From Pseudolabrys sp. Root1462 (lineage in GTDB: Bacteria; Pseudomonadota; Alphaproteobacteria; Rhizobiales; Xanthobacteraceae), in contig NZ_LMFS01000001.1 in NCBI RefSeq assembly GCF_001426945.1, positions 165,412 to 229,411 of the forward strand: a stretch of DNA of 64,000 nucleotides. Direction: 5' to 3'. The notes below the pieces were generated by a model that did not search any database, had not been told where the DNA came from, and saw only the letters and a program-made list of their open reading frames with translations. Made by a program: the position numbers and the translations under genes. Shown piece after piece: positions 53,640-63,266 of the stretch; positions within the stretch are counted from its first letter, which is position 1; each line of letters begins with the position of its first letter.

Positions 53640-53990
53640 ATGACTGAAACACCATCGCGCAATGTCAATGCCGGCAGGGACGCCTCTGCCGCTGTGCGTC
53701 CAGGCCATAAGCTCTCGTATCCGGAAAACAGCGGATATCTTCGCTCTCGGGTGCTCAAGCGCTCGATCGTCGTCGGCCGTCACAAAACCAGTGTCAGCCT
53801 TGAGGACGTGTTCTGGAATGAATTGCGCCGCATCGCGCAGGAGCTTGGCGTCCATCTTTCGGAGTTGGTGGCGCGCATCGACGCTGATCGGCAGCACGGC
53901 AATCTATCGTCTGCGATTCGCCTCTTCGTTTTTGAAGAGCGGTGCAAGCACTCCGAGCCGAAGTATCATCAAGAGGCGCAGTCCGCCTGA
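53640..53990 (+). CDS. Ribbon-helix-helix domain protein
   Basis: A 116-residue protein with a C-terminal RHH_4-type domain: LKRSIVVGRHKTSVSLEDVF, then WNELRRIAQELGVHLSELVA and NLSSAIRLFVFEE. Such proteins are often mislabelled sulfotransferases; the ribbon (KRSIVVGRHKTSVSLE) and two helices point to DNA binding instead. The N-terminal 40 residues are polar and disordered. It lies 240 bases after the protease cluster and is convergent with the GGDEF-EAL gene at 54046. Target genes are unknown. Confidence 0.82.
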   Translation: MTETPSRNVNAGRDASAAVRPGHKLSYPENSGYLRSRVLKRSIVVGRHKTSVSLEDVFWNELRRIAQELGVHLSELVARIDADRQHGNLSSAIRLFVFEERCKHSEPKYHQEAQSA

Positions 53991-54045
53991 GGCATGCGGC
54001 CGCAGGCAAGGTTGCTACCGTGAACGGGCGTGCACTCTGCGACCG

Positions 54046-57000
54046 CTACGGGTCGGCGGAGGCGCGTGGCATAATGTGCTTGCCAATGAGCAGGTTTGTG
54101 GCGTCGCCGGCCGGTACCGGCTTGCTGTAGTAATAGCCTTGGACTTTCGCCACCGGCGATTTGGCGAGGAACAGCCACTGCGCCTCCGATTCAACCCCTT
54201 CGGCAATGACTTCAATGTTGAGCTCGCGCGCGATTCCCAGAATTGCTCGGGCCATGGCCGCGCTGTCCTGATCCTGGCTCGCCGCATCGATCAAAAGCTG
54301 CGGGACCTTGATCCGGTTCACATGATAGGTCCTGAGATAATCCAGCGATGAATACTTCATGCCGAAGTCGTCGATCGCGATCTTCACGCCGAGTTTCTGC
54401 AGCCTCTCCAGAACGTCGTTCTGTGCCAGCGTGGCCCGCGCAATCGTGGATTCGGTGACATCCAGCTCCAGATCCGATGGGGCAAGATGCCATTTCTCCA
54501 GCGTCGCGGTGACAAGCTCAACGAATTCAGTGGCGCCTTTGATCTGAACCGCGGACACGTTGACCGCGATGGACTGTGGGGCCACCCCGGCGGCGCGCCA
54601 TGTGCTCATCTGCCGACAGGCGGCATCGAGCACCCAGTGTCCGATAGGCACAATCGTCCCGGTCCGCTCGGCGAGTTCGATGAACTGCCCAGGAAGAAGG
54701 AGCCCGCGTGTGGGGTGGTTCCAGCGGATAAGGGCTTCCATGCCGACAATCGCATTGGTGCTGAACTCGATCTGCGGCTGGTAGTAAAGCTCGAGTTCGT
54801 GGTGCTCGAGCGCCTTCCGCAGTTCATCCGAGAGGGCGACCTCCTCGCGCACCGCCGTGTCGAGTTCCTCCGTATGGAAACGATACTGGTCGCGCCCGTC
54901 GTCCTTGGCGCGATACAAGGCGACATCCGCCTGCGCCAGCATGTCTTCAGGCTTTGACGTCTCCGGCCCATATATGGCGATTCCGATGCTCGCAGTGATA
55001 TGCAACTCATTGCCGGCGATCTGGATCGGCGCGGCGACCGCAGCGCGCAGCTTATCGGCAAGAGCTCCGGCGCTGGTTGAATCGGCAAGGTCGGACTGCA
55101 ATACAGCGAATTCGTCGCCGCCCACCCGCCCGGCGAGGTCTGTGTCGCGAATACATTGCTGCAGACGTTCGCCGACTACGACAAGGAGTCGATCGCCAAC
55201 TGGATGGCCCAGCGTGTCGTTGATATTCTTGAAGCGGTCCAGATCAATATAATGCACGGCGAATCCCGCGGCGCCGCGCCGGCTGGCCGCAAACAGCTGA
55301 AGCAGCCGTTCGTTGAAGGTTGCCCGGTTCGGCAGGCCGGTGAGGGAATCGGTACGCGCCAGATGAGCAATTTTCTCCTCGGCCGCCTTGCGCTCCGTGA
55401 TATCCGACAACAACCCCTCGACTTCGATCAGTCGGCCCGTTCTATCGAGCAAGGGCATAAAGTGATTTTCGACCCAGCGGAATTCGCCCTTGCTCGTCAT
55501 TATGCGAAATTCGTTGATGCCCGATTGGCCAGCAAGCGCCTGACTCATGGAATTGATGAGAGTGTCGAGATCATCGGGGTGGATGAGACTTCGATAAAGC
55601 ATCGGTGAGGCTGTCAGGATCGCGGGGTCGTGTCCGAACAGCTTTATGTTCTGCGAGACGTAGATCATCGGGAGCGACGGCTCGCCGCGCATGCGGTAAA
55701 GAATGGTCGGCGTATTTTGCACGATGCGGTTGGCATCGGCGAGTTCGCGGACGTAGCGGTCGCGCTGAATTGCGGTGCCAAGCAGCTCGGCTATGGTCTG
55801 CAGCGCCTCGCTTTCGTAGGGAGCCCAGACGCGCTCCGGGTCACAGCTATCAAATCCGATCTGGCCCCAGTATCGCCCGTCCACCATGATTGGCACCAGG
55901 AGCACCTTTGCGACGCCAATCTTCTCAAGCATAACTTTGACGCTCGGAGGTGCGGTGTGCAGGTCGGCCCACACAATATGTCCCATCGACAGCGGCCTGA
56001 CCCAGGCCAACATGTCCTCAGTCTCAATCGCAGAGCCCTGGAAGTAAGCCTGATCGATTTTGATCGCGATCCGGGGGCTCTCCCAAAGATAGCGCAACAC
56101 AGGCCCGTGCCGCGCCTCCGCATTTTCCAGAACGATGATGCGATCCACCTGAATGACCTGACTGATCAGGCGCAAAGCTTGCTCAATGGCGTCGTCGAGG
56201 CTGGATGCGGTCACCAGTTTGCCGGCAATCGCATAAGCAGCGTGGACAAGCGCATCGCGCTGCTCTAGAGCGCGCTCGGACCGCTTGCGCTCGGTGATAT
56301 CGCGGGCGATGCCACGGTAACCGCAGTACTTGCCGTGCTGATCGAACACCGGAGCGGCGCTGGTTTCCACGAAGGCGTCGCGGCCGTCCTTGCCGACGAA
56401 TGTGACTTCCAGCATAGCGTATGCTTGCCGATTCGCCACGATCGGAGCAATTCGCTCTTCGAACCGTTCGGCTTCATCGGCGTGCAGGATCATAAACATC
56501 GGCTTGCCAACCAGCTCTTCGGACGTATAGCCCAGCAGTTTTGTAACGCTGGGGCTGACGTAGGTATAAAGCCTCTTCTCGTTAATCTCCCATACATAGT
56601 CGGTTGTCGATTCCACGAGGTCGCGATACCTCTTCTCGCTTTCGCGTATTGCCTCCTCCAGCCGCTTGCGTGCGGAGATGTCCATATAGGTGCCGACGAT
56701 GCCGATCACTTGGCCATCGGAACCGAGCAGGGGCGCCTTGTTCGTCAAGAGCGTGATATGTCGCCCGTCAGGCGTCGTTTGCGGTTCCTCGATCAGGAGC
56801 TTGCTGTGACCACTCTCGATCACCTGACGGTCGTCCGCTCGGTACAGATCCGCCTGTTCGCGCCAGACCATCTGATAATCGTTCTTTCCGATGATCTCCT
56901 CGGGACGGGAAAATCCTGCGTCCTGCGCGAATGCTGTGTTGCAGCCCAGATAGACGGAGTTTCGGTCCTTCCAGAAGATTGTCGCGCCGACCGTATTGAC

Positions 57001-57828
57001 GATGACGTCAAGCAGCTGTCTGGATTCCGAAAGTGCCGAGACGCGGATCATCCGGAAGGTATCGATCAGCAGCGCGACAAGCACACAGACGTAAGATGCG
57101 ATCTTGAGAGTCGCGGCCATATCGACCATCGCGTCGTAAGGCTGTGTTGACAATGACATAGCGGTCTGTCCGGCAAGGCCGATGATGAGTGCCAATACGA
57201 GCCACTGTTCAAACAGATCGCTCCGCCATTTGCCTTTGGCCAGGTACAAGGCCAGAGCCAACGCGAAGATGGCCGCAGGGATCAACTCCAGCGGACGCGG
57301 AATGATCGGACTTAAACCATACGCTGGTGACGGTGGCACAATGGCGATGATCAGCAGACTTACGAACAGCAGCGTCAGAGTAATGCCATAGGCGGTGCGT
57401 TCGATTGGCGGTCCGGGCGGGATTGCGATCCGGTCACCAGACCCGAAAGCCGAGCTTAAGAGGAGCGCGATCGAGAGGAAGAAGCGCGACTCCAGCCAGC
57501 TCCAGGACGTGGCAAGAAGTGGTGCCGACGCCGCCAGCTTGGCGGAATAGGCCACGGTCACAAACGCGTAGTAGCCATCGAGAAGACCGGCGGCGAGAAA
57601 GCCACAGCCGATGAATAGAAAGGTACCGTCCTTGCGGCTGTAGTAACGAATGAGGGCAAAAATGCCGGCGATAAAAGCCAGCAACGTCGCAACGATCTCA
57701 ATAGTCGTGTGGGTCTCGACATTGCCGCGCCACGCTGATCCTCGCAGCATAAAGGTGCCAGCGACACATGCCGCAAATACGGCTGCGTAAATGACGGGCC
57801 TGCGAACGGCGACCGCAGATGCGCTCAT
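54046..57828 (-). CDS. Membrane PAS-GAF-GGDEF-EAL cyclic-di-GMP protein
   Basis: A 1260-residue protein. About 265 residues of membrane segments (eight or so, a MASE-like sensor) come first, then two PAS domains (about 270-400 and 400-525), GAF (535-700), a third PAS (705-830), GGDEF (835-1000) and EAL (1010-1255). GGDEF is intact near residue 902 (RVGGDEFAV), and the EAL motif is near 1030 (MEALIRWNH) with IDDFGMKYSSL and AEGVESEAQ retained, so both synthesis and breakdown of cyclic di-GMP are possible. The order GAF-PAS-GGDEF-EAL is shared with the divergent neighbour at 58443, and their PAS regions are clearly similar, so one arose by duplication. Confidence 0.92.
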   Translation of the reverse strand: MSASAVAVRRPVIYAAVFAACVAGTFMLRGSAWRGNVETHTTIEIVATLLAFIAGIFALIRYYSRKDGTFLFIGCGFLAAGLLDGYYAFVTVAYSAKLAASAPLLATSWSWLESRFFLSIALLLSSAFGSGDRIAIPPGPPIERTAYGITLTLLFVSLLIIAIVPPSPAYGLSPIIPRPLELIPAAIFALALALYLAKGKWRSDLFEQWLVLALIIGLAGQTAMSLSTQPYDAMVDMAATLKIASYVCVLVALLIDTFRMIRVSALSESRQLLDVIVNTVGATIFWKDRNSVYLGCNTAFAQDAGFSRPEEIIGKNDYQMVWREQADLYRADDRQVIESGHSKLLIEEPQTTPDGRHITLLTNKAPLLGSDGQVIGIVGTYMDISARKRLEEAIRESEKRYRDLVESTTDYVWEINEKRLYTYVSPSVTKLLGYTSEELVGKPMFMILHADEAERFEERIAPIVANRQAYAMLEVTFVGKDGRDAFVETSAAPVFDQHGKYCGYRGIARDITERKRSERALEQRDALVHAAYAIAGKLVTASSLDDAIEQALRLISQVIQVDRIIVLENAEARHGPVLRYLWESPRIAIKIDQAYFQGSAIETEDMLAWVRPLSMGHIVWADLHTAPPSVKVMLEKIGVAKVLLVPIMVDGRYWGQIGFDSCDPERVWAPYESEALQTIAELLGTAIQRDRYVRELADANRIVQNTPTILYRMRGEPSLPMIYVSQNIKLFGHDPAILTASPMLYRSLIHPDDLDTLINSMSQALAGQSGINEFRIMTSKGEFRWVENHFMPLLDRTGRLIEVEGLLSDITERKAAEEKIAHLARTDSLTGLPNRATFNERLLQLFAASRRGAAGFAVHYIDLDRFKNINDTLGHPVGDRLLVVVGERLQQCIRDTDLAGRVGGDEFAVLQSDLADSTSAGALADKLRAAVAAPIQIAGNELHITASIGIAIYGPETSKPEDMLAQADVALYRAKDDGRDQYRFHTEELDTAVREEVALSDELRKALEHHELELYYQPQIEFSTNAIVGMEALIRWNHPTRGLLLPGQFIELAERTGTIVPIGHWVLDAACRQMSTWRAAGVAPQSIAVNVSAVQIKGATEFVELVTATLEKWHLAPSDLELDVTESTIARATLAQNDVLERLQKLGVKIAIDDFGMKYSSLDYLRTYHVNRIKVPQLLIDAASQDQDSAAMARAILGIARELNIEVIAEGVESEAQWLFLAKSPVAKVQGYYYSKPVPAGDATNLLIGKHIMPRASADP

Positions 57829-58442
57829 GGGCTTTCACCTTTCGAAGTCCATCGGCTTGGAAGCGGCGTCTGCCATCGCGTGTCGACCTAAGACCGGTCG
57901 AGGCGCAGTGCTGGTCCATGCGGCCGTTCGCGGGCAGAATTATCCGTCCGCGTCTTCATGGCAGTTTGATCTCAATCAAGAAGTGTTTTCGGCGTCACTC
58001 CACGCTGAGCTTAAATAGAAGGAACTGTTTCGGCATCATTTGATTTGAACACGTGTGACTTGGCGCTGTCCGACGAGGCGCGATGAGTATCGTTCCCATG
58101 TTTTGAATTAGGTAATACGCATAGGTGTCATCATTGTACCAAACAGGGCCTGAGATCGGGCCATTGCAGAATGTGCACGGCGCGGTCTGCTCAGTACAAC
58201 GCTGCCAACCGAGAGTCCCCAACGGTGTGGCCGTTCATTTGGCGCCCTTGGAAGCCTTCGGCGACTTCGGACGCGACTCGCTCCATTGACCCTAATCAAA
58301 GCCGAATTACGCCCCCACGCGACAATGTGGTAGTTTTTGCGTGGTGAAGTTCATTAATGCACCGCGGCGACGATTCGCGTCACTTCGGTAGCCACTTCGT
58401 GCGGTGGGAACCGCGAGGTCGGCGCGCGGGCGGCAAACATCA
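57829..58442. other. Intergenic region between divergent c-di-GMP genes
   Basis: About 614 bases without a convincing gene. It contains the FNR/FixK-type box at 58286 and an inverted repeat CCACGC/GCGTGG at 58315-58344, both nearer to the right-hand gene. The left half shows nothing I can name. Confidence 0.5.
58286..58299. promoter_or_regulatory. FNR/FixK-type box
   Basis: TTGACCCTAATCAA contains TTGA-N6-TCAA, the core of FNR and FixK boxes (ideal TTGAT-N4-ATCAA; one position differs). It lies about 144 bases before the GGDEF-EAL start. One such core is expected by chance in 64 kb, so its location in a promoter region is what gives it weight. Confidence 0.5.
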
Positions 58443-60746
58443 ATGGCACAGCTGTTCGATGATGGCGCGCATCAAGGTGCTGACGAACCGGCACGACCGA
58501 ACCCGTCGGCCGCGGGCGACGACGCCATCCGGCTGGCAACGGTTGTCAGTGCGATCGCCCTGCTGCATTCGTCGGCGCCGGATTCGCTGATCCCGGAAAT
58601 CCTGGAAAGGATCGGTCAGGCCTGCGGCGTCAGCCGCGTCCAGCTCTATGAGTACAAGCGGCAGCCCGCTGGCGCCATTGTTGCGGCGCTGCGTTACGCG
58701 TGGCGTGCCGTCGGCGTTGCGGCGCCGATGCAGAAGATCGGCGCGGAGGTCTCGGAGGGCCGCGATTCTGGCCGGCCGGCGTCGCTATCGGCAAAGGGCG
58801 AAACCGTAGCGCTTCTCACACGCGATGCAACCGAGCCGCTTCGAGGTTTCCTGACGCAGATGGGCGTTAAGTCGGTGTTGACGACCCCGGTGCTGGTCGG
58901 CGGAGAGCGTTGGGGCGAGATTGATTTCGAGGACTGCGTGTATGAACGCGCGTGGTCGGGGATCGAGATCGACGCCCTGGATCTCCTGGCCGAAATGATC
59001 GGCGCCGCCATCGGTCGCGCGCGCGACCTCCAGGAGGCGTCGGACGTCAACTGGATCGTCGAACATAGCCCGGTCGTTCTCTACAGGATCAGCGCGACCC
59101 CGCCTTATCCGCTGGTCTATATTTCGCGCAGCGTCAGCCGCTACGGTTACGATGCGCGTGACCTGGTGGCATCGCCCGGTCGTTATCTCGAATTGTTTCA
59201 CCCCGACGACCTAGCCGTCGCGATAGCCGACATCAACGGCATTGTCGCGGGCCGCATCAGCGAAGCGCGGCGGGAGTGGCGCCTGCGTTCCGCCGACGGA
59301 CGATACGTCTGGTTTGAGGATCGTACCCACGGACGCATCGGCACCGATGGCAAGATCCAGGAGATTGAAGGGCTTCTTGTGGACATCAGCGATCGCAAGT
59401 CTGCGGAAGCCAAAATCAAGGAGATTTCAAGCGTCGATCCGGTCACCGGGCTGCCCAATCGCAAGGCTTTCATGGCCGAGCTTGAGCGCGCCTTCGCAGC
59501 AGCGCGCCGCGGCGGGCCGGCCTTCGCAATCCACTACATCGATCTCGATCGCTTCAAGGATATCAACGACGTATTCGGCCACTCTAAGGGCGATGACCTG
59601 TTGAAAGCAGTCGCCGATCGGCTTCGCAGGCTGCGCCGCGGCAATACGGATGTGATCGCACGGTCAGGCGGCGATGAATTCGTTGTCCTGCAATCCGACA
59701 TCTCTGAACCCTCCGGCGCCGGCGCCCTGGCGGCGCGTCTGCTCAAGGCAATCGCCGAACCGTTCAACATCGGAATCGAAGTTCACACCACGGCGAGCAT
59801 CGGCATTGCCGTCTTCACGCCGGAAGTGACCGGGACCGAGGAGATGATCAAGCAGGCCGATCTTGCGCTCTACCGGGCCAAGGATCTCGGGCGCAACCAA
59901 TTCCATTTCCATTCCGAAGCACTTGATGATGCGACCATCGAGCGCGTGATGCTGGGCGGCGATCTGGCGCGGGCGCTCGATCGCGACGAGTTGCGGCTCG
60001 ACTACCAGCCGCTGGTGGAGGTCGCAACCGGCCGAATTGTTGGGCTTGAGGCGTTGGCGCGTTGGGACCATCCCCGGCTTGGGCCGATCGGTCCGTCGCG
60101 TTTCATTCCCATCGCCGAAAGCAACGGCACCATCCATCGACTCGGCCGCTGGGTCGTTGACGCTGTCTGCCACCAGATCTCCGATTGGCGCGCCGCCGGA
60201 CTGAAGCCGCCACCGATTTCGTTCAACGTGTCGGCCGGGCAGTTGAAGGGCACCGTCGATTTCGACCGGCACCTCGCCGAGCGACTGAAGCACTGGTCGG
60301 TTGGGCCGAAGGCGATCGAAATCGAATTGACCGAGACCGTTCTGATGGAAACGACCCAGCACCATCGCGAGATCATCGCCCGCCTGTACAGCCTGGGGGT
60401 GCCGATCGCGATTGACGATTTCGGCACCGGCTATTCCTCGCTCAGCTATCTGCGCACCTATCGCGTCGATCACATCAAGGTCGCGCAGGAGTTCATCAAG
60501 GACATCAAGCCAGGTTCCGGCGACATCGCCATCGTTCGTGCCGCCATCAGCCTCGGTCGCGAGCTTGGAATTCCGGTGATCGCGGAGGGCGTGGAAACCG
60601 AATTTCAGCTCGACCTGGTGCGCCAAGCCGGCGGCCAGCTGGTCCAAGGCTTCTATTTCAGTCCGCCGGTGCCGGCGGCCCGCGCCGCCGAACTGTTGCG
60701 GCAGGGCACGCTGTCGCCAGAAGTCGCCGCAGGGCCGTCAAGCTGA
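58443..60746 (+). CDS. Soluble GAF-PAS-GGDEF-EAL cyclic-di-GMP protein
   Basis: A 767-residue protein without membrane segments: GAF (about 25-185), PAS (about 200-315, HSPVVLYRI then YPLVYISRSVSRYGYDARDL), GGDEF (325-490) and EAL (500-750). GGDEF is intact at residues 409-413 (SGGDEFVVLQ) and the EAL motif starts near 536 (GLEALARWDH), with IDDFGTGYSSLSYLR and AEGVETEF present. It can in principle make and degrade cyclic di-GMP. The PAS and later domains closely parallel those of the membrane protein encoded on the other side. ATG 58443 is used; GTG 58404 would add 13 residues. The FNR/FixK-type box upstream suggests oxygen-linked control. Confidence 0.9.
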   Translation: MAQLFDDGAHQGADEPARPNPSAAGDDAIRLATVVSAIALLHSSAPDSLIPEILERIGQACGVSRVQLYEYKRQPAGAIVAALRYAWRAVGVAAPMQKIGAEVSEGRDSGRPASLSAKGETVALLTRDATEPLRGFLTQMGVKSVLTTPVLVGGERWGEIDFEDCVYERAWSGIEIDALDLLAEMIGAAIGRARDLQEASDVNWIVEHSPVVLYRISATPPYPLVYISRSVSRYGYDARDLVASPGRYLELFHPDDLAVAIADINGIVAGRISEARREWRLRSADGRYVWFEDRTHGRIGTDGKIQEIEGLLVDISDRKSAEAKIKEISSVDPVTGLPNRKAFMAELERAFAAARRGGPAFAIHYIDLDRFKDINDVFGHSKGDDLLKAVADRLRRLRRGNTDVIARSGGDEFVVLQSDISEPSGAGALAARLLKAIAEPFNIGIEVHTTASIGIAVFTPEVTGTEEMIKQADLALYRAKDLGRNQFHFHSEALDDATIERVMLGGDLARALDRDELRLDYQPLVEVATGRIVGLEALARWDHPRLGPIGPSRFIPIAESNGTIHRLGRWVVDAVCHQISDWRAAGLKPPPISFNVSAGQLKGTVDFDRHLAERLKHWSVGPKAIEIELTETVLMETTQHHREIIARLYSLGVPIAIDDFGTGYSSLSYLRTYRVDHIKVAQEFIKDIKPGSGDIAIVRAAISLGRELGIPVIAEGVETEFQLDLVRQAGGQLVQGFYFSPPVPAARAAELLRQGTLSPEVAAGPSS

Positions 60747-60851
60747 CCGCTACGCCCTCAGCCGCGTCGGGGCTCTACAGCGGCCATCACCTCGGGTAAG
60801 ATTCTCCGCATGAACCGGCGGCAAAGCCGGGCGGGAACAGGGCCAGGGGAA

Positions 60852-62477
60852 ATGCCTTTGCAGGACGGAAATTCCTTCGATTACATCGTTGTCGGCGCCG
60901 GCAGCGCCGGTTGTGTGCTGGCGGAGCGGCTCTCGGCCTCGGGCCGGCATCGCGTGCTGCTGATCGAGGCCGGCGGCCGCGACCGCAACATCTGGATTCA
61001 TATCCCGCTCGGTTACGGCAAGCTGTTCACCGACGCGCGCGTCAACTGGCTCTACCAGACCGAGCCGGAACCCGAACTTAAGGGCCGCCGCGTGATCCAG
61101 CCGCGGGGCAAGGTGCTCGGCGGTTCGAGTTCGATCAATGGGCTGCTTTATGTCCGAGGCCAGCGCGAGGACTTCGATCACTGGCGCCAGCTCGGCAATG
61201 CCGGCTGGAGCTTCGACGACGTGCTGCCGTATTTTCGCCAGGCCGAGGACCAGCAGCGGGGAGCCGACGATCTGCACGGCGCCGGCGGCCCCCTCTGCGT
61301 ATCCGATGTCGAGCCACACCCGTTGTGCGAGGCCTTCATCGCAGCCTCGGAACAGGCCGGCTTCCCCCGCAACGATGATTTCAACGGCCCGACTCAGGAG
61401 GGCGCCGGGTATTACCAACTGACGGCGCGTAACGGCCGCCGCTGCTCGACGGCCAGAGGCTATCTCAAGCCGGCGCTGAAGCGTCCTAATTTGAAGGTGG
61501 TCTCGGAAGCCTTGGCGACGCGTATCCTGTTCGACGGCAAGCGCGCGGTCGGCGTAGAATATCGCCACCACGGAATGCTGGTTCAGGCGCGCGCTGCGGG
61601 TGAGATCGTACTGTGCGGCGGCGCGTTCAATTCGCCGCAGATCCTGCAGTTGTCCGGTGTCGGTCCCGGCGATCTCCTGAAGTCGCACGGCATCGAGGTG
61701 CGGCACGAGATGCCGGGCGTCGGCGCCGATTTGCAGGATCACTTCCAGACGCGTTTTCAATATCGCTGTACCGAGCGCATCACCGTCAACGACACCATGG
61801 CAAGCTTCACCCGTCAGGTGGGGGCCGCGCTCAATTATGCCATCAATCGCAAGGGGCCTTTGAGCATCGGCGCCGGCTATGCCGGCGGCTTCTTCAAGAC
61901 CGACCCATCACTGGCATCGCCCGATGTGCAGATCCACTTCATCCTGTTCACCGCGGAATCGGTGGGGCAGAAACTGCACCCGTTCCCCGGCTTCCTGGCC
62001 TCGATCTGCCAGTTGCGGCCGCATAGCCGGGGCACGGTGCACATCAAGTCAGCCAATCCGGAAGAGGCTCCGGCGATCCAGGCCAACTATCTCAGCGCCG
62101 CTTTCGATCGCGACGTCATGGTCGCGGGCATGAAACTGACGCGCAAGATCATGAGCCAGCCGGCGATCGCCCGCTACGTGGCGGAAGAGATGAACCCCGG
62201 GCCGTCGGTCATGAGCGATGAGCAGTTCCTGGCGTTCGCCCGGGACAAGGGCACGACGGTGTTCCACCCGGTCAGTACTTGCCGCATGGGGCCGGACGCC
62301 AACGCCGTAGTCGATGAGCGTCTGCGCGTGCGCGGCCTCGATGGCCTGCGCGTCGCCGATGGCTCCATCATGCCGAGTCTGGTGTCGGGCAATACCAACG
62401 CCGCGATCATCATGATCGCGGAAAAGGCGGCCGCGATGATGCTCAAGGACGCCATGCGTCCAGCCGCGGCGGCTTAG
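60852..62477 (+). CDS. GMC-family FAD oxidoreductase
   Basis: A 541-residue choline-dehydrogenase-like flavoenzyme. The FAD-binding start is YIVVGAGSAGCVLAERLSAS; the GMC signature follows (GGSSSINGLLYVRGQREDFD); the C-terminal active-site region has FHPVSTCRMG and SGNTNAAIIMIAEKAA. It oxidises an alcohol; choline, glycol or sugar alcohol cannot be told apart. The start is uncertain: ATG 60852 begins just before the FAD motif, but AGGGGA is too close; ATG 60810 would add 14 residues. No partner gene is adjacent; it converges on livF. Confidence 0.88.
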   Translation: MPLQDGNSFDYIVVGAGSAGCVLAERLSASGRHRVLLIEAGGRDRNIWIHIPLGYGKLFTDARVNWLYQTEPEPELKGRRVIQPRGKVLGGSSSINGLLYVRGQREDFDHWRQLGNAGWSFDDVLPYFRQAEDQQRGADDLHGAGGPLCVSDVEPHPLCEAFIAASEQAGFPRNDDFNGPTQEGAGYYQLTARNGRRCSTARGYLKPALKRPNLKVVSEALATRILFDGKRAVGVEYRHHGMLVQARAAGEIVLCGGAFNSPQILQLSGVGPGDLLKSHGIEVRHEMPGVGADLQDHFQTRFQYRCTERITVNDTMASFTRQVGAALNYAINRKGPLSIGAGYAGGFFKTDPSLASPDVQIHFILFTAESVGQKLHPFPGFLASICQLRPHSRGTVHIKSANPEEAPAIQANYLSAAFDRDVMVAGMKLTRKIMSQPAIARYVAEEMNPGPSVMSDEQFLAFARDKGTTVFHPVSTCRMGPDANAVVDERLRVRGLDGLRVADGSIMPSLVSGNTNAAIIMIAEKAAAMMLKDAMRPAAAA

Positions 62478-62504
62478 TTCGGCCTCCGAGCCATTCACCG
62501 TTCA

Positions 62505-62555
62505 TTCCCGCGCAAGCGTGAATCCATCGCTGGGTCCCCGCTTTCGCGGGGACAA
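62505..62555. repeat. Rhizobiales palindromic repeat / terminator
   Basis: GTCCCCGC and GCGGGGAC pair perfectly (62534-62541 with 62546-62553, loop TTTC), preceded by CATTCCCGCGCAAGCGTGAA. This 'CTGGGTCCCCGCTTTCGCGGGGAC' layout is, as I recall, a very common intergenic repeat in Bradyrhizobium and relatives. It lies between convergent GMC and livF genes and may end both transcripts. Confidence 0.7.
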
Positions 62556-62567
62556 ACGGTTTTGGTG

Positions 62568-63266
62568 CTAAACGCCCAGATATCTTTGCAGGACGCCGGG
62601 GTCGGCCTTGATCTCGGCTGCCGGGCCCTCGTGCACGATATGGCCGTTGTTGATGATGTAAATGCGGTTGGCGAGCGCCAGCGTCGCCGCTAGGTTCTGC
62701 TCGACAAGGACGATGGTCTGTCCGGCGGCGGCGAGATCGCGGCAGGCTTTCATCAGGTCGCGCACGATCACCGGAGCCAACCCCTCGAATGGCTCGTCGA
62801 GCAGAATAATCTTGGGGTCGCGCACCAAGGCACGCGCGATCGCCAGCATCTGCTGCTCACCGCCGGACAGATCGGTGCCGCGGCTCAGCCGCCGTTCCTT
62901 CAGCCGCGGGAACATCTCGTAGATGCGGTCCAGCGGCCATTTGTTCTCTGCCGTCAGGCTGGCGAGGATGATGTTCTCCTCGACATTGAGGCTGCCGAAG
63001 ATGCGGCGGTCTTCCGGCACCAGTTGCATGCCGGCCTGGGCGATGACGTGCGCCTTGCGGCCGGCCAGATCCTGACCGTCGAGCACGACGTGTCCGTTGC
63101 GCGGCGTCACCACGCCCATCAGGCTCTTCAGCGTCGTCGATTTGCCGGCGCCATTGCGGCCGATCAGGGCAACGACTTCGTTCTTGTCGACGTGCAAATC
63201 CAGGTCAAACAGGATGTGCGAGTCGCCGTAATAGCTGTTCAGGCCCTTGACCTCGAGCAAGCTCAT
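62568..63266 (-). CDS. livF: Branched-chain amino acid ABC transporter ATPase LivF
   Basis: A 232-residue ATPase of the LivF type with Walker A GRNGAGKST, signature DLSGGEQQM, Walker B IILLDEPFEG and the terminal ALANRIYIINNGHIV segment. The start follows the stop of livG by a one-base overlap. It supplies ATP-driven energy for a branched-chain-amino-acid-type or related amide/urea-type importer; the receptor and permease genes lie beyond the right edge. Confidence 0.93.
   Translation of the reverse strand: MSLLEVKGLNSYYGDSHILFDLDLHVDKNEVVALIGRNGAGKSTTLKSLMGVVTPRNGHVVLDGQDLAGRKAHVIAQAGMQLVPEDRRIFGSLNVEENIILASLTAENKWPLDRIYEMFPRLKERRLSRGTDLSGGEQQMLAIARALVRDPKIILLDEPFEGLAPVIVRDLMKACRDLAAAGQTIVLVEQNLAATLALANRIYIINNGHIVHEGPAAEIKADPGVLQRYLGV

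Noticed and set aside
53640-53990. Aryl-sulfate sulfotransferase annotation
   Set aside because: That label circulates for this family, but the protein is only 116 residues and fits a ribbon-helix-helix domain.
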